Origin: Enterobacter cloacae
GTDB lineage: Bacteria; Pseudomonadota; Gammaproteobacteria; Enterobacterales; Enterobacteriaceae
DNA: 64,000 nt
Direction of reading: 5' to 3'
Assembly: GCA_014169315.1 (NCBI GenBank)
Contig: AP022133.1
Location: 3,348,001 to 3,412,000 of the forward strand
Every line of letters begins with the position of its first letter. The stretch's first letter is position 1. A program made the translations under genes and the position numbers. The notes below the pieces were generated by a model. It made no database searches and was not told where the DNA came from. It worked only from the letters and a program-made list of their open reading frames with translations. Shown in pieces: positions 18,501-27,599 of the stretch.

Positions 18501-20464
18501 CCAGTAGCATCGGCATACACAATGTCGAAGCTGGCGTTACCGTTTTCATCAACAATCGGCTGGTTGACGGTAGTGTCCGTGCGGTAGTCGTACACTGCCT
18601 TGCTGGCAAACTGTGGGCGAATACCCGGTAATTCGGTAGCAGGCCAGATAGCCTGCTCGGCACGACGCGTCACCGGACGACCACCAGATTCCAGCAGGCT
18701 GGCCTGCAGGATCAGTTGCAGAGGGGAATGCACCTCTTTCCACTGACTTTCTGTGGAAACCTGTCCACGCCCCTGTTCATCCAGCGTAATCTGCACTTCA
18801 TCCAGGCTACGGCTCAGGTTCTCTTCGGCGATATCACCAAACTGGAACCCCGGCAGCGCAGTAACGGCGTCGCGCAGCGGACGCAGGAAGAGCTGGCCCT
18901 GCAGCGAGTTACCATTGGCAGGTGCGCCATACAAGTAATAACCCACTACGTTAAAATCGACAGTATCCTGTGGCGAAACCGGCGTTTTTTGTCCGGTCAG
19001 GTTCAGCGCCATACGCTCCGGCATAAAATCTTCAACGTGGAAATCCCACAGGCGCTGCAGGTTATCGCCCGTATTGGCACGAATATGCCACATCCCGGTT
19101 TGCGCTCCGCTGTCGAGCGGATAATTAAAGCGGTAGAGGCCGTTCTCAGGCTGGACGACCACGGTGCGAGCCACCTGTCCGTCCGGGCGCAGTACATCAA
19201 GTTTCACCGGCTGGGCAGGAAGCGGTTTGCCGTCGCTGTCGCGCAGTAAGCCGTTGAGGATCACCGTTTCACCCGGGCGGTAGAGGTCACGCGGGCCAAA
19301 CATAAAGAATTGCTTGCTGTAGCCCGGACTACCTGCAATATCAAATTCCGCCAGATCAAGCGCTGGTAACTTGAGATCAAGCAGAGTGGTCTGGCCATCT
19401 TTGCTGGCCAGAATCAGCGCCGCCTCTTTGTCTGTCTCCAGTTTTGCATGGCCGTCGGCATCGCTGTTCGCCTGGGCAAGTGTCTGCCCTTTGTCATTCA
19501 ACAGAGTGACGGTTACGCCAGATTGCGCCGCACCGTTTTCCAGACTCTGGGTGAAGATATCGAGACGGTTATGATAACGGTGAGCGGACAACCCAATATC
19601 ACTTAGTGTGAAGAGCGTCGCGGCATTGCTGTAGTTGTAGTGTCCGGCCTGGTTCATCACTGCGATGTAGACACCAGATTGCTGAAGCGGCTTGATATCA
19701 CGCAGCGGTAGCAGCAGTTTCTCACGCGTGTTGCGCGCCGGGTTGAGGTCAAAACGGCCAGTGTAAACCAGTTCCGCCATCTTCAGCAGGTTATCGGACT
19801 CCCAGTTGGTCAGGGAGTTACGGTACTCCCACTGGCTGACAAAGGAGGCCAGCGATTCAGGCTTCACGCGGTAGAAGTTCACATCCACGTTGTTGACGTT
19901 AAGCGCCATCACCGGCAGACCTTCCACCACTTTACCTGGCAGCAACGAGCCACGGCTGGCGAAGCCAACGGTCGGCTCAACGTCCCGGGTAGTCAGCGCT
20001 TTTTCGTAATCGATACCAAAGGTCGCCTTGTTCAGCGCCTGCAGGTCACGTTCAACGGTAACGACCAGATTGCGGTTTGGTTCCAGATGGCGCAGACGCA
20101 GCTCTTTCAGGTTCGGCGCAAGCTCCCACGCCCCGTCCACTTTGCCGCTTTTCTTATCCACCACGTGCACCGTCTTTGCAAAATCCTGATCGGGATTCAG
20201 CGGAACAGAGAACGTCAGTACCAGCGTAGCGGCACCGTCGAGCTGAACTTCAGAGGTATCCAGCAGGGTTAGCGCCTTGCCCTGACTCTGTGCAGCCAGT
20301 TTTGCCAGCGTTTCAGCATCGGGTTTTTCCGGTGTTTTTACTGCAGTTGCCGTTGATGCTGCGGGTGATACAGCCTGAGGTTTATTGTCGCTGTTATCAC
20401 AGCCGACAAGCGTGAAGGTGGTGAGAAGCGCGAGAGAAATCGCGGCTAAGCGAAACGGTTTCAT
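15512..20464 (-). CDS. yfhM: Bacterial alpha-2-macroglobulin YfhM (lipoprotein protease trap)
   Basis: A 1650-residue periplasmic lipoprotein: the signal peptide ends in a lipobox at LVGC (Cys 22). Repeated macroglobulin beta-sandwich domains (MG1-MG10) follow, and YPYGCLEQTT near residue 1184 is the CLEQ thioester that covalently traps attacking proteases, so this is the thioester-type form (E. coli YfhM) rather than YfaS type. E. coli YfhM has 1653 residues. AGGGACAAAGG precedes the ATG. It is the first gene of an operon with pbpC, the classic pairing of a protease trap with a wall-repair synthase. Confidence 0.97.
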   Translation of the reverse strand: MKPFRLAAISLALLTTFTLVGCDNSDNKPQAVSPAASTATAVKTPEKPDAETLAKLAAQSQGKALTLLDTSEVQLDGAATLVLTFSVPLNPDQDFAKTVHVVDKKSGKVDGAWELAPNLKELRLRHLEPNRNLVVTVERDLQALNKATFGIDYEKALTTRDVEPTVGFASRGSLLPGKVVEGLPVMALNVNNVDVNFYRVKPESLASFVSQWEYRNSLTNWESDNLLKMAELVYTGRFDLNPARNTREKLLLPLRDIKPLQQSGVYIAVMNQAGHYNYSNAATLFTLSDIGLSAHRYHNRLDIFTQSLENGAAQSGVTVTLLNDKGQTLAQANSDADGHAKLETDKEAALILASKDGQTTLLDLKLPALDLAEFDIAGSPGYSKQFFMFGPRDLYRPGETVILNGLLRDSDGKPLPAQPVKLDVLRPDGQVARTVVVQPENGLYRFNYPLDSGAQTGMWHIRANTGDNLQRLWDFHVEDFMPERMALNLTGQKTPVSPQDTVDFNVVGYYLYGAPANGNSLQGQLFLRPLRDAVTALPGFQFGDIAEENLSRSLDEVQITLDEQGRGQVSTESQWKEVHSPLQLILQASLLESGGRPVTRRAEQAIWPATELPGIRPQFASKAVYDYRTDTTVNQPIVDENGNASFDIVYADATGAKKAVSGLQVRLIRERRDYYWNWSESDGWQSQFDQKDLVEGEQELTLKADETGKVTFPVEWGSYRLEVKAPDEMVSSVRFWAGYSWQDNSDGTGAARPDRVTLKIDKPAYQPGDTIQLHIAAPAAGKGYVMIESSEGPLWWKEIDVPANGLDLSIPVDKTWKRHDLYLSTLVVRPGDKSKSATPKRAVGLLHLPMGDENRRLNIALDNPQKMRPDQTLSVKVKASVKEGAVPQKVNVLVSAVDSGVLNITDYVTPDPWQAFFGQKRYGADIYDIYGQVIEGQGRMAALRFGGDGDELKRGGKPPVNHVTIIAQQTQPVELDANGEGTITLPIGDFNGELRLMAQAWTEEDFGSSESKVIVAAPVITELNTPRFLASGDTSRLTLDITNLTDQPQTLNVALTATGKLTLEGAQPQPVQLAPGVRRTMFIPVRALDGYGDGEISAQVTGLQLPGETFAPQQKSWKIGVRPAFPAQTVNTGAMLNPGESWTAPAQHINGFSPATLQGQLLLSGKPPLNLARYIRELQAYPYGCLEQTTSGLFPSLYTNAAQLAALGIKGDTDDKRRAAIDIGISRLLQMQRDDGGFALWDKNGPEEYWLTAYVTDFLVRAGEQGYSVPTDAVNNANNRLLRYLQDPGTMSIRYSDDTQASKFAVQAYASLVLARQQKAPLGALREIWDRHGQAASGLPLMQLGMALKLMGDAPRSQQALDLALKTPRNDSKNWMADYGSPLRDNALMLSLLEEYKLLPDAQNALLNTLSEEAFSQRWLSTQESNALFLAGRSLQTLSGAWQAKTSLSDTASGGDKAQVQNVNGDQLGALQVTNTGTAPLWVRLDSTGYPEYAPQPASNVLQVERHILATDGSTKSLSSLKSGELVLVWLDVKASQNVPDALVVDLLPAGLELENQNLANSSASLQDSGSEVQNLLSQMQQADIQHMEFRDDRFVAAVPVNEGQPVTLVYLARAVTPGTYQVPVPMVESMYVPQWRATGAASGPLIVVP

Positions 20465-20549
20465 CCTTTGTCCCTGGCCCGTGGAGCCTGTTGGTCGTCA
20501 TCCGGATAAGTATTATCCTCAAGTTTGATTAATACAAAAAGTCCAATTT

Positions 20550-20698
20550 TAGAATCTGGAAAGCGCCTCGCAAAGCGAGGGACCCAGCCCCGGCAAAAAA
20601 CCGGACAGGATGACGAAGCGGTGAAAAAATAAGGGCTTGCTCGCGAGTTGAACGCGCTCTGCTTGTCGGTGTCAGAAAAAACACCGACAATCCTTTTT
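20550..20698 (+). ncRNA. Candidate small RNA or terminated leader upstream of sseA (RyfA position)
   Basis: The 245-bp gap between divergent yfhM and sseA holds a rightward signal set: a TAGAAT -10-like hexamer at 20550-20555, a CCTCGC/GCGAGG hairpin (20566-20580), and a 10-bp stem (20663-20672 with 20681-20690) followed by TCCTTTTTT at 20691-20699. This strong terminator ends about 22 nt before the sseA start codon, and no ORF lies before it. As far as I recall, E. coli encodes the RyfA (PAIR3) small RNA at this location; I cannot confirm homology. The alternative is a cis-acting attenuator of sseA. Confidence 0.5.
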
Positions 20699-20699
20699 T
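20663..20699 (+). terminator. Strong intrinsic terminator just before sseA
   Basis: A perfect 10-bp TTGTCGGTGT/ACACCGACAA stem with an 8-nt A-rich loop and a T-tract TCCTTTTTT. The sseA Shine-Dalgarno begins about 11 nt after the T-tract, so sseA needs read-through or a promoter inside this region. Confidence 0.85.
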
Positions 20700-20721
20700 A
20701 CGGAAAAGAATGGAGGCAACC

Positions 20722-21573
20722 ATGTCCACCTCATATTTTGTCGCCACCGACTGGCTGATTGAGCACAGTGACGACCCGGAAGTCCAGATTATTGATGCCC
20801 GGATGGCCCCTCCCGGGCAAGAGCACCGCGATGTTCCCGGCGAATACCGCGCAGGGCATCTGCCAGGTGCAGTGTTTTTTGATATCGAAGCCCTGTCCGA
20901 CCACACCTCTTCTCTGCCACACATGTTGCCGCGCCCGGAAGCGTTTTCCGTGGCGATGCGCGAGCTTGGCGTTAGTCGTGACAAGCACCTGGTGGTCTAC
21001 GACGAAGGTAACCTCTTCTCTGCGCCGCGTGCGTGGTGGATGCTGAAAAACTTCGGCGTCGAAAAAGTTTCAATTCTGGCGGGCGGTCTCGCAGGCTGGA
21101 AGCGCGACGAGCTGCCACTGCAACAAGGTGACGTGACGCTGCCTGAAGGGGATTTCGACGCAACGTTTGACGCAAACGTCGTGAAACGCCTGACCGATGT
21201 TCTGGTTATCAGTCATGAAAAAACGGCACAAATTGTCGATGCCCGCCCCGCACCACGTTTCAACGCCGAAGCCGATGAGCCTCGTCCTGGCCTGAAGCGT
21301 GGTCATATTCCGGGTGCGCTGAACGTACCGTGGGGCGATCTGGTGTTTGAGGGTGAACTGAAAACTACCGACGAGCTGCACACCATTTTTGACCGTCAGG
21401 GCGTCGATTTACATCGTCCGATTATTGCCAGCTGTGGATCTGGCGTGACGGCGTGCGTGGTGATTCTGGCGCTTGCAACCCTTGGCGCAAACGACGTGAC
21501 GCTGTACGACGGAGCCTGGAGCGAATGGGGAGCCCGCGACGATCTGCCGGTTGAGCCTGAGCCTACCCGCTGA
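20722..21573 (+). CDS. sseA: 3-mercaptopyruvate sulfurtransferase
   Basis: A 283-residue two-domain rhodanese. The N-terminal domain is inactive; the C-terminal domain has the active-site loop CGSGVTAC near residue 238, the CG[S/A]GVTA form characteristic of mercaptopyruvate sulfurtransferases rather than thiosulfate-specific rhodaneses. It transfers sulfur from 3-mercaptopyruvate to thiols or cyanide. A frame ATG at 20710 exists, but TGGAGG stands five bases before the ATG at 20722, and this matches the E. coli N-terminus. It converges with sseB across a shared bidirectional terminator. Confidence 0.97.
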   Translation: MSTSYFVATDWLIEHSDDPEVQIIDARMAPPGQEHRDVPGEYRAGHLPGAVFFDIEALSDHTSSLPHMLPRPEAFSVAMRELGVSRDKHLVVYDEGNLFSAPRAWWMLKNFGVEKVSILAGGLAGWKRDELPLQQGDVTLPEGDFDATFDANVVKRLTDVLVISHEKTAQIVDARPAPRFNAEADEPRPGLKRGHIPGALNVPWGDLVFEGELKTTDELHTIFDRQGVDLHRPIIASCGSGVTACVVILALATLGANDVTLYDGAWSEWGARDDLPVEPEPTR

Positions 21574-21593
21574 GAGCGGCCTGCTAAGAAATA

Positions 21594-21619
21594 CGGCGGG
21601 GTGAGTCTTCACCCCGCCG
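21594..21619. terminator. Bidirectional hairpin between sseA and sseB
   Basis: An 11-bp perfect GC-rich stem (21594-21604 with 21609-21619, 4-nt loop) between convergent genes. T-tracts are weak on both sides. Confidence 0.7.
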
Positions 21620-21622
21620 CGT

Positions 21623-22399
21623 TTAGATAATGCGGTTGGTTTTGAGATCGCGCAGGAACCCGCCCCAGCGACGCTCATAGAACGGCGTGATGTGCTCGGT
21701 AATAAAGTGGCTGATGCCCTTCTCACCTTTCTTCACCTGACAGATATCAATTGGCTCATCGCCCGGCAACGTATCGGTGGCAACGCTTCCCGTCGCCTGA
21801 ATGATCTCTTCGATATCACCGTCCGCTTCAATACCAATCAGCAGCACTGGCTGCTCGTCCGCACGCTCTTTAATGGAGCAAAGGAACGCGCGTTTCACCG
21901 GCTTGATGGTTTTGAAAAGCGTGGTCAGGGAGTCAATCATCTGCGCAGGCGGTTCTGCCACTTCTGATAACAGCAACGTCTCGCCCCCCTCCAGCACTTC
22001 CTGCGTGCTGAGCGGGTTACCTTCTTCGCCAATCAGATGGCTAATTTCACGCGGCGTGAACTCTTTCCCGGTCGGCAGTTTGGCGTTGAGGAACAACGTT
22101 GCACCCAGCGTCATTTCAAATAACGTGCGAACGGGCATGACGACGAACGCCTGTTCGTCTTCCACCGCTTCCTGCAGCGCTTCCAGAGAGGTGAAGAACG
22201 GGATCACCGAAGTGCCATCGTCCTTCTCCCAGTGGAGCAGATCCAGCGCACTGTCTTCAACGACCTGCTCACCTTCTGCTGCGGTTCCCGGCACCCAGAC
22301 GGTGGATTCCAGCAACGTGCGGAAAAATGCCGGACGGTGGGCGGGCTCGGTCGCCGCCTGTTCCAGCAGGGTTTCTAATTCGTTTTTGGTTTCGGACAT
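21623..22399 (-). CDS. sseB: SseB family protein (enhanced serine sensitivity)
   Basis: A 258-residue soluble acidic protein matching E. coli SseB in length, N-terminus (MSETKNELETLLEQAATEPAHR) and the C-terminal HITPFYERRWGGFLR segment. It has an SseB N-terminal domain and a C-terminal extension. Overexpression in E. coli gives serine sensitivity; the biochemical role is unknown and it is unrelated to the Salmonella SPI-2 protein of the same name. It follows pepB on the same strand across a 112-bp gap containing a palindromic repeat pair. Confidence 0.95.
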   Translation of the reverse strand: MSETKNELETLLEQAATEPAHRPAFFRTLLESTVWVPGTAAEGEQVVEDSALDLLHWEKDDGTSVIPFFTSLEALQEAVEDEQAFVVMPVRTLFEMTLGATLFLNAKLPTGKEFTPREISHLIGEEGNPLSTQEVLEGGETLLLSEVAEPPAQMIDSLTTLFKTIKPVKRAFLCSIKERADEQPVLLIGIEADGDIEEIIQATGSVATDTLPGDEPIDICQVKKGEKGISHFITEHITPFYERRWGGFLRDLKTNRII

Positions 22400-22422
22400 A
22401 ACAATTCCAGATGATGCATTTC

Positions 22423-22502
22423 CCCCTCACCCCGGCCCTCCCCCTCAAGGGAGAGGGAGCAAACCATCCCCCTCTCCCCGTGGGAGAGGGTTAGGGTGAG
22501 GG
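22423..22502. repeat. Inverted pair of REP-like palindromic units (copy A)
   Basis: Two units face each other: CCCTCACCC-type sequence and a CCCTCCCCC..GGGAGAGGG palindrome at 22425-22459, and the reverse complement arrangement ending TTAGGGTGAGGG at 22469-22502. Related single units occur at 29663-29696 and 31389-31427. This is a BIME-like arrangement of an interspersed enterobacterial repeat, in the pepB-sseB gap. Confidence 0.8.
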
Positions 22503-22511
22503 CAATGACGA

Positions 22512-23798
22512 TTACTCAGCCGTCAGCAGGTTCGCAACGGTACGTACGCCCAGACCGGTCGCGCCCGCAGACCACTGCTCAACCGCCGCTTTACGGTACG
22601 TTGCGGAGCAGTCAATGTGCAGCCAGCCTTCATGGTAGTTCTCTACGAAGTGAGACAGGAAGCCTGCTGCAGTGCTCGCACCCGCCGGGTACGCTGCACT
22701 TGCGGTGTTGTTCAGCTCGGCAAAGTTAGACGGCAGCTGGCTACGATGGAACTCGGCCAGCGGCAGACGCCAGAACGGTTCGTTTTCCGCAGCGGCACTC
22801 GCCAGCAGGCGGGCTGCCAGCTTGTCGTCAAAGCTGAACAGTGCGTGGTAGTCGTTACCCAGCGCAGTTTTCGCCGCACCGGTCAGGGTTGCCATGTCGA
22901 TAATCAGCTCTGGCTTCTGCGCAGACGCGTCAATCAGGCCATCGGCCAGTACCAGGCGGCCTTCTGCATCGGTATTCATCACTTCGACGTTTTTACCGTT
23001 ACGGTAGCGAATGATGTCGCCCAGCTTGAAGGCATTACCGCTGACCATGTTGTCTGCACAGCACAGGTAGAGCTTCACGCGTTTGTTCAGACCACGGGTG
23101 ATGGCGAATGCCAGCGCACCGGTAATAGTGGCCGCGCCGCCCATATCGGACTTCATGGAGTCCATGAATGCGCTCTGCTTCAGGCTGTAACCGCCGGTAT
23201 CGAAGGTGATGCCCTTTCCGACCAGGCAGGCAAAGACCGGCGCTTCTTTATCACCGGTTGGGTTGTAATCGAGAGCCAGCAACACCGGTGGACGTTCAGA
23301 ACCGCGGCCCACGGTGTGGATCCCCATGTAGTTCTGTTCGCGCAGGTCTTCACCTTTGGTAATACGGTAAGACATCTTATCGCCCGCCACGCCGCACAAC
23401 AGGTCAACGGCACGTTGTGCCAGCTGCTCAGGACCAAGCTCTTCCGCCGGGGCGTTGATGGTGTCACGCACCCAGTCGATAATGGTCAGACGGCTTTCCA
23501 GCTCTTTCTGGCCCGCAGCGTCGAGGTTCGCCCACTCAATTTTACGGGTGCCTTTCGGGCCTTTGTAACCTGCCCAGAATGCCCAGCTGCGGTCAGTATC
23601 CCAGCCTTCACCGTCCAGCAGGACATGTTTAATACCCAGGCCATCCACTTTACGCGCCGCGCGCTGGATCAGCCCCAAATCATCGTTGCCAGTCAGGTGC
23701 AGGGTAATACCGTCGTTGTTGATGCTGTAAGTGGCTTTTTCGCCCCAGCGTGCATCCGCAGGCTGTGTAGAGAGCGTAATCTTCATCGCTTCGGTCAT
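22512..23798 (-). CDS. pepB: Peptidase B (leucyl aminopeptidase family M17)
   Basis: A 428-residue M17 aminopeptidase. The two-zinc catalytic core shows [11 protein letters not shown] near residue 195-205 and [14 protein letters not shown] near 275-288, holding the catalytic lysine, metal-binding aspartates and the arginine. The family N-terminus [22 protein letters not shown] starts at 23798 after AAGGAT, although the frame extends to 23819. PepB removes N-terminal residues from peptides in the cytoplasm. It lies just downstream of iscX, with an intervening hairpin, and may receive read-through from the isc operon. Confidence 0.97.
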   Translation of the reverse strand: MTEAMKITLSTQPADARWGEKATYSINNDGITLHLTGNDDLGLIQRAARKVDGLGIKHVLLDGEGWDTDRSWAFWAGYKGPKGTRKIEWANLDAAGQKELESRLTIIDWVRDTINAPAEELGPEQLAQRAVDLLCGVAGDKMSYRITKGEDLREQNYMGIHTVGRGSERPPVLLALDYNPTGDKEAPVFACLVGKGITFDTGGYSLKQSAFMDSMKSDMGGAATITGALAFAITRGLNKRVKLYLCCADNMVSGNAFKLGDIIRYRNGKNVEVMNTDAEGRLVLADGLIDASAQKPELIIDMATLTGAAKTALGNDYHALFSFDDKLAARLLASAAAENEPFWRLPLAEFHRSQLPSNFAELNNTASAAYPAGASTAAGFLSHFVENYHEGWLHIDCSATYRKAAVEQWSAGATGLGVRTVANLLTAE

Positions 23799-23819
23799 TT
23801 TATTTATCCTTATTAGCAA

Positions 23820-23843
23820 ACGGGCCGCCTGAAGGCAGCCCGT
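23820..23843 (-). terminator. Hairpin between iscX and pepB
   Basis: A 10-bp stem with one G-U pair (23820-23829 with 23834-23843, TTCA loop on the minus strand) followed by TTTGCTAAT. It may partly end the isc transcript before pepB. Confidence 0.55.
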
Positions 23844-23851
23844 AATGTGAT

Positions 23852-24052
23852 TTAGTTAGCCTCATCTAACCAGACTAACAGAATCGCCTCCAGAATTTTT
23901 TCATTGGATGCGTTGGGATCATCATCAAAATCTTCCAGATCGCAAATCCACTGATGCATGTCGGTGAATCGTACGGTTTTCGGATCGAGATCCGGGTTAG
24001 CATCAAAGAGTGCTTCGCCGATTTCACGGCTATCTGTCCACTTCAGTCCCAT
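23852..24052 (-). CDS. iscX: Fe-S assembly protein IscX
   Basis: A 66-residue acidic protein, identical in length to E. coli IscX (YfhJ), starting [15 protein letters not shown]. The longer frame to 24112 overlaps fdx; the ATG at 24052 lies one base after the fdx stop, so translation is probably coupled. IscX binds IscS and modulates desulfurase activity, acting as an iron-sensitive regulator with frataxin CyaY. It is the last isc gene before pepB. The clustered Asp/Glu ([18 protein letters not shown]) is the iron-binding face. Confidence 0.97.
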   Translation of the reverse strand: MGLKWTDSREIGEALFDANPDLDPKTVRFTDMHQWICDLEDFDDDPNASNEKILEAILLVWLDEAN

Positions 24053-24053
24053 A

Positions 24054-24389
24054 TTAATGCTCGCGTGCGTGGTTGATGGTGTAGCGTGGGAATTCCACGA
24101 CCAGATCTTCATCGGTCACCGTGGCCTGGCAGCTTAAGCGGCTGTCTGGCTCCAGACCCCATGCTTTATCCAGCATGTCGTCTTCGTCTTCGGTGCTCTC
24201 AGCGAGAGAGTCGAAACCTTCACGCACGATGCAGTGGCAGGTCGTACAGGCGCAGGATTTTTCACAGGCGTGTTCCACTTCGATACCGTTACGCAGGGCA
24301 ACATCGAGGATGGTTTCACCGGTCTTCGCTTCCAGAACTGCACCATCCGGACAGAGGTCCGCATGAGGCAAAATAACAATCTTTGGCAT
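24054..24389 (-). CDS. fdx: Ferredoxin, 2Fe-2S (isc-type)
   Basis: A 111-residue adrenodoxin-type ferredoxin. The cluster ligands are in [12 protein letters not shown] (cysteines near 42, 48 and 51) with the fourth near residue 87 (LSCQATV). It supplies electrons for cluster assembly or release on IscU/IscA. It starts one base after the hscA stop, typical of the tight hscA-fdx-iscX end of the operon. Confidence 0.98.
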   Translation of the reverse strand: MPKIVILPHADLCPDGAVLEAKTGETILDVALRNGIEVEHACEKSCACTTCHCIVREGFDSLAESTEDEDDMLDKAWGLEPDSRLSCQATVTDEDLVVEFPRYTINHAREH

Positions 24390-24390
24390 A

Positions 24391-26241
24391 TTAAACCTCG
24401 TCCACGGACTGGCCTTTCAGCGCGACGCGGACAGATTTGTCCATGCGGCGAGCAGCAAAGTCCTGGGTTTGTTTATCAACGTTTTTAATGGCTTCTTCTA
24501 TTGCGTCAGCGTCATTGCCTTCCGCCACTGCGCTTAAGTGCGCGGCGGCATCGTCAATGACCTGACGCTCAGCGGCGCTGAGCAGCGCGGCATCAGCAGC
24601 GAGCGCACCGTTCAGGCTTTCCAGCACGCGAGCGGCTTCCACTTTTTGTTCAGCCAGCATGCGCGCCTTCACATCCTGTTCGGCGTAGCTCATTGAATCC
24701 TGAATCATGGAGGCGATTTCGCCATCGGTCAGACCGTAAGACGGTTTCACCTGGATGGACGATTCAACGCCGGTCGATTTTTCCATCGCCGTGACGCTCA
24801 GCAGGCCGTCCGCATCCACCTGGAAGGTGACGCGAATATGCGCCCCGCCCGCTGGCAGTGCCGGAATACCGCGCAACGCAAAGCGTGCCAGTGAACGGCA
24901 GTCCTGCACCAGTTCGCGTTCGCCCTGCATCACGTGGATGGACATCGCGGTCTGACCATCTTTAAAGGTGGTGAACTCCTGCGCACGCGCCACCGGAATG
25001 GTGGTATTACGCGGGATCACTTTCTCCACCAGGCCGCCCATCGTTTCCAGCCCCAGAGAGAGCGGGATCACATCGAGCAGCAGCATTTCGCTGTCTGGTT
25101 TGTTGCCGACCAGAATATCGGCCTGGATAGCCGCGCCAACGGCAACCACTTTGTCCGGATCGATGGAGGTCAGCGGCGTGCGGCCAAAGAATTCACCTAC
25201 GCGCTCACGCACCAGCGGCACGCGGGTAGAGCCACCCACCATAACCACGTCCAGCACGTCGTCTGCCTCAACACCCGCATCTTTCAGTGCGCGACGGCAG
25301 GCCAGCAGCGTGCGTTTTACCAGAGAAGTGATCAGGTCATTAAACTGTTCACGGGTGATTTCACCCTGCCAGCCCGCCACGTTAACCGTGACAGCCTGCG
25401 CGTCGCTGAGCGCAATTTTGGCGTCGATAGCCGCATCCAGCAGTTCACGCTGTACACGCGCATCGCTGCGATCGGCAATGCCCGCCTGCTCGCGAATGAA
25501 ATCGGCCAGCAGATGGTCGAAGTCATCACCACCCAGCGCGGAATCTCCGCCGGTGGCCAGCACTTCAAAAACGCCACGGCTTAAGCGCAAAATAGAGATA
25601 TCAAAAGTCCCGCCGCCGAGATCGTAAACCGCAATCACCCCTTCCTGACCAGAGTCGAGGCCGTAGGCAATAGCGGCTGCCGTCGGTTCGTTCAGCAGAC
25701 GCAGAACGTGCAGGCCCGCCAGACGCGCCGCGTCTTTGGTACCCTGACGCTGTGCATCATCGAAATAGGCCGGAACGGTGATCACCACACCGTCCAGATC
25801 GCCGCCGAGCGTTGCCGTAGCACGCGCTGCCAGCGCCTTGAGGATGTCTGCCGAGACGCGGATTGGGTTCAGCAGGCCGGCTGCCGTTGCCATCATCGGC
25901 AGGCCATTTTCACTTGCCTGCAGTTGATACGGCAGATGCGGATAACGGGTCTGAATATCGGCCAGAGAACGGCCCATCATGCGCTTCACAGAGCTGATGG
26001 TATTAGCCGGATCGCGCGCAGCGTTAGCGCGTGCGTCATAGCCAACCACGTGACCCTGCTGTTGGTAGTGGACCACGGAAGGCAGCAGATGGCGGCCATG
26101 CTCGTCAGCCAGCGTTTCCGCCTGGCCGCTACGCACGGTCGCCACGAGGGAATTGGTGGTGCCCAGGTCAATACCCACCGCCAGACGACGCTGGTGCGGT
26201 GCGGCACTTAAGCCAGGCTCACTAATTTGTAATAAGGCCAT
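24391..26241 (-). CDS. hscA: Fe-S assembly chaperone HscA (Hsp70 family)
   Basis: A 616-residue specialised Hsp70, the E. coli length. The ATPase domain begins [15 protein letters not shown] near residue 21, with [14 protein letters not shown] near 195 and GGSTRVPLV near 335. The substrate-binding beta domain and helical lid follow. HscA, stimulated by HscB, binds the LPPVK motif of IscU and drives cluster transfer to acceptors. The gene lies 14 bp after hscB. Confidence 0.98.
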   Translation of the reverse strand: MALLQISEPGLSAAPHQRRLAVGIDLGTTNSLVATVRSGQAETLADEHGRHLLPSVVHYQQQGHVVGYDARANAARDPANTISSVKRMMGRSLADIQTRYPHLPYQLQASENGLPMMATAAGLLNPIRVSADILKALAARATATLGGDLDGVVITVPAYFDDAQRQGTKDAARLAGLHVLRLLNEPTAAAIAYGLDSGQEGVIAVYDLGGGTFDISILRLSRGVFEVLATGGDSALGGDDFDHLLADFIREQAGIADRSDARVQRELLDAAIDAKIALSDAQAVTVNVAGWQGEITREQFNDLITSLVKRTLLACRRALKDAGVEADDVLDVVMVGGSTRVPLVRERVGEFFGRTPLTSIDPDKVVAVGAAIQADILVGNKPDSEMLLLDVIPLSLGLETMGGLVEKVIPRNTTIPVARAQEFTTFKDGQTAMSIHVMQGERELVQDCRSLARFALRGIPALPAGGAHIRVTFQVDADGLLSVTAMEKSTGVESSIQVKPSYGLTDGEIASMIQDSMSYAEQDVKARMLAEQKVEAARVLESLNGALAADAALLSAAERQVIDDAAAHLSAVAEGNDADAIEEAIKNVDKQTQDFAARRMDKSVRVALKGQSVDEV

Positions 26242-26255
26242 AATTGCTTCCGAAA

Positions 26256-26771
26256 TTAAAAATCGAGCAGCTTTTCTTCGAATTGTTCCGCACTGCTTCG
26301 CAGTTTATCGAGAAAACGGAGTTTGCGCACAGTGTCTGCCGCCACATCCCAGGTCTCGTCGTTCAGTTGCGCCACCATCAGCTGATGGCGGGAATCGAAC
26401 ATGACCTTCACGCGTTTGATGAAGCTTTCCAGACGCGCTTCGTCTTTAGCCTGTTCAATCTCATCCAGCTCTTCACGCAGTTCCAGCTGTTCCATCAAAA
26501 ACGCCGTATCGCGCACGGTGTGCTGTTCGCTCGCCAGGTCAAAACCGTGGAGCGAAAGCAGATATTCTGCGCGCGTCAGCGGGTGGCGCAGCGTCTGCCA
26601 GGCCTGGTTGATGGTCGCAGATTGTGAAACCGCAGCCAATTGCTCTGACTGAGTACCACTGGCGAATTTGTCCGGATGATACTGACGTTGCAGATCCTGA
26701 AAACGGATCGTCAGCGCCTGGAGATCAATCGGGTATTGAGCGGGTAGTCCGAAGAGAGTGAAGTAATCCAT
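26256..26771 (-). CDS. hscB: Fe-S assembly co-chaperone HscB (J-type)
   Basis: A 171-residue J-protein. The N-terminal J domain ([16 protein letters not shown]...) has the HPD tripeptide in YHPDKF near residue 32-34 that stimulates the HscA ATPase. The C-terminal helical bundle binds IscU. Length equals E. coli HscB. It follows iscA across a 77-bp gap containing a hairpin, a spot that may separate iscRSUA from hscBA-fdx-iscX in dosage. Confidence 0.98.
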   Translation of the reverse strand: MDYFTLFGLPAQYPIDLQALTIRFQDLQRQYHPDKFASGTQSEQLAAVSQSATINQAWQTLRHPLTRAEYLLSLHGFDLASEQHTVRDTAFLMEQLELREELDEIEQAKDEARLESFIKRVKVMFDSRHQLMVAQLNDETWDVAADTVRKLRFLDKLRSSAEQFEEKLLDF

Positions 26772-26800
26772 AACAATCTCAGGGGTAGCCGATTAAAACA

Positions 26801-26831
26801 AACCCCACGCACAGGTTACTGCGGTGGGGTT
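26801..26831 (-). repeat. Hairpin between iscA and hscB
   Basis: An 8-bp AACCCCAC/GTGGGGTT stem (26801-26808 with 26824-26831) in the iscA-hscB gap. With only a short A/T stretch after it, it is better read as a processing or attenuating hairpin than a full terminator. Confidence 0.5.
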
Positions 26832-26848
26832 CATCGGATGACGCACGG

Positions 26849-27172
26849 TTAAACGTGGAAGCTTTCGCCGCAACCACACTCGTCTTTGACGTTCGGGTTC
26901 GTGAATTTGAACCCTTCGTTCAGGCCTTCTTTTACAAAGTCCAGCTGAGTGCCGTTGAGGAATTGCAGGCTTTTGCCATCGACCACCACCTTCACGCCCT
27001 TGTCTTCAAACACGGTGTCGTCAGACGCCGGTTCATCAACAAACTCCAGTACGTAAGCCATACCAGAACAGCCGGAGGTACGTACGCCCAGTCGCAGGCC
27101 AAAGCCTTTACCACGGTTCGCCAGAAAAGAGCTTACTCGCGCGGCAGCGCTGTCGCTAAGGGTAATCGACAT
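26849..27172 (-). CDS. iscA: A-type Fe-S carrier IscA
   Basis: A 107-residue HesB/IscA protein. The three cluster-binding cysteines are in SGCSGMAY near residue 35 and the C-terminal [10 protein letters not shown] (99 and 101). It carries Fe-S clusters from IscU to apo-enzymes, chiefly 4Fe-4S targets. A TTG two codons upstream keeps the frame open to 27178, but the ATG at 27172 gives the E. coli length and follows GAGG. Confidence 0.98.
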   Translation of the reverse strand: MSITLSDSAAARVSSFLANRGKGFGLRLGVRTSGCSGMAYVLEFVDEPASDDTVFEDKGVKVVVDGKSLQFLNGTQLDFVKEGLNEGFKFTNPNVKDECGCGESFHV

Positions 27173-27185
27173 ACTCAAACCTCAA

Positions 27186-27572
27186 TTATTTTGCTTCACG
27201 TTTGCTTTTATAATCCGCAATAGCGGCTTTGATCGCGTCTTCTGCCAGGATAGAGCAGTGAATTTTCACCGGTGGCAGTTCGAGTTCTTCAGCAATGTCC
27301 GTGTTCTTGATTGCCTGTGCTTCGTCCAGAGATTTGCCCTTTACCCATTCGGTTACCAGGGAGCTGGAAGCGATAGCAGAACCGCAGCCGTAGGTCTTGA
27401 AGCGCGCGTCTTCAATGATACCTTCATTGTTGACTTTAATCTGCAACTTCATCACGTCGCCGCACGCCGGTGCACCGACCATGCCGCTACCGACAGATTC
27501 ATCGCTGTTGTCAAAAGAGCCAACGTTGCGCGGGTTCTCGTAATGATCGATGACTTTTTCGCTGTATGCCAT
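27186..27572 (-). CDS. iscU: Fe-S cluster scaffold IscU
   Basis: A 128-residue scaffold on which IscS-derived sulfur and iron form 2Fe-2S clusters. Ligands Cys37 (GAPACGD), Cys63 and Cys106 (KIHCSIL) and Asp39 are present, as is the LPPVK motif at about 99-103 recognised by HscA. Length equals E. coli IscU. It lies 27 bp after iscS and 13 bp before iscA. Confidence 0.99.
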   Translation of the reverse strand: MAYSEKVIDHYENPRNVGSFDNSDESVGSGMVGAPACGDVMKLQIKVNNEGIIEDARFKTYGCGSAIASSSLVTEWVKGKSLDEAQAIKNTDIAEELELPPVKIHCSILAEDAIKAAIADYKSKREAK

Positions 27573-27599
27573 GATTGAATTCTCCTTATTGGGTACCGA

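Noticed and set aside
20465..20709. Riboswitch upstream of sseA
   Set aside because: No recognisable aptamer core; the structures fit a small RNA or simple terminator better.
20710..20712. ATG at 20710 as the sseA start
   Set aside because: It lies within one base of the TGGAGG ribosome site that serves the ATG at 20722.
22423..22502. Possible CRISPR repeats in the palindromic region
   Set aside because: Units are inverted and contiguous, without regular spacers and without cas genes nearby.
22617..23816. 399-codon plus-strand open frame opposite pepB
   Set aside because: Antisense shadow with no recognisable domain and no supporting start signals.
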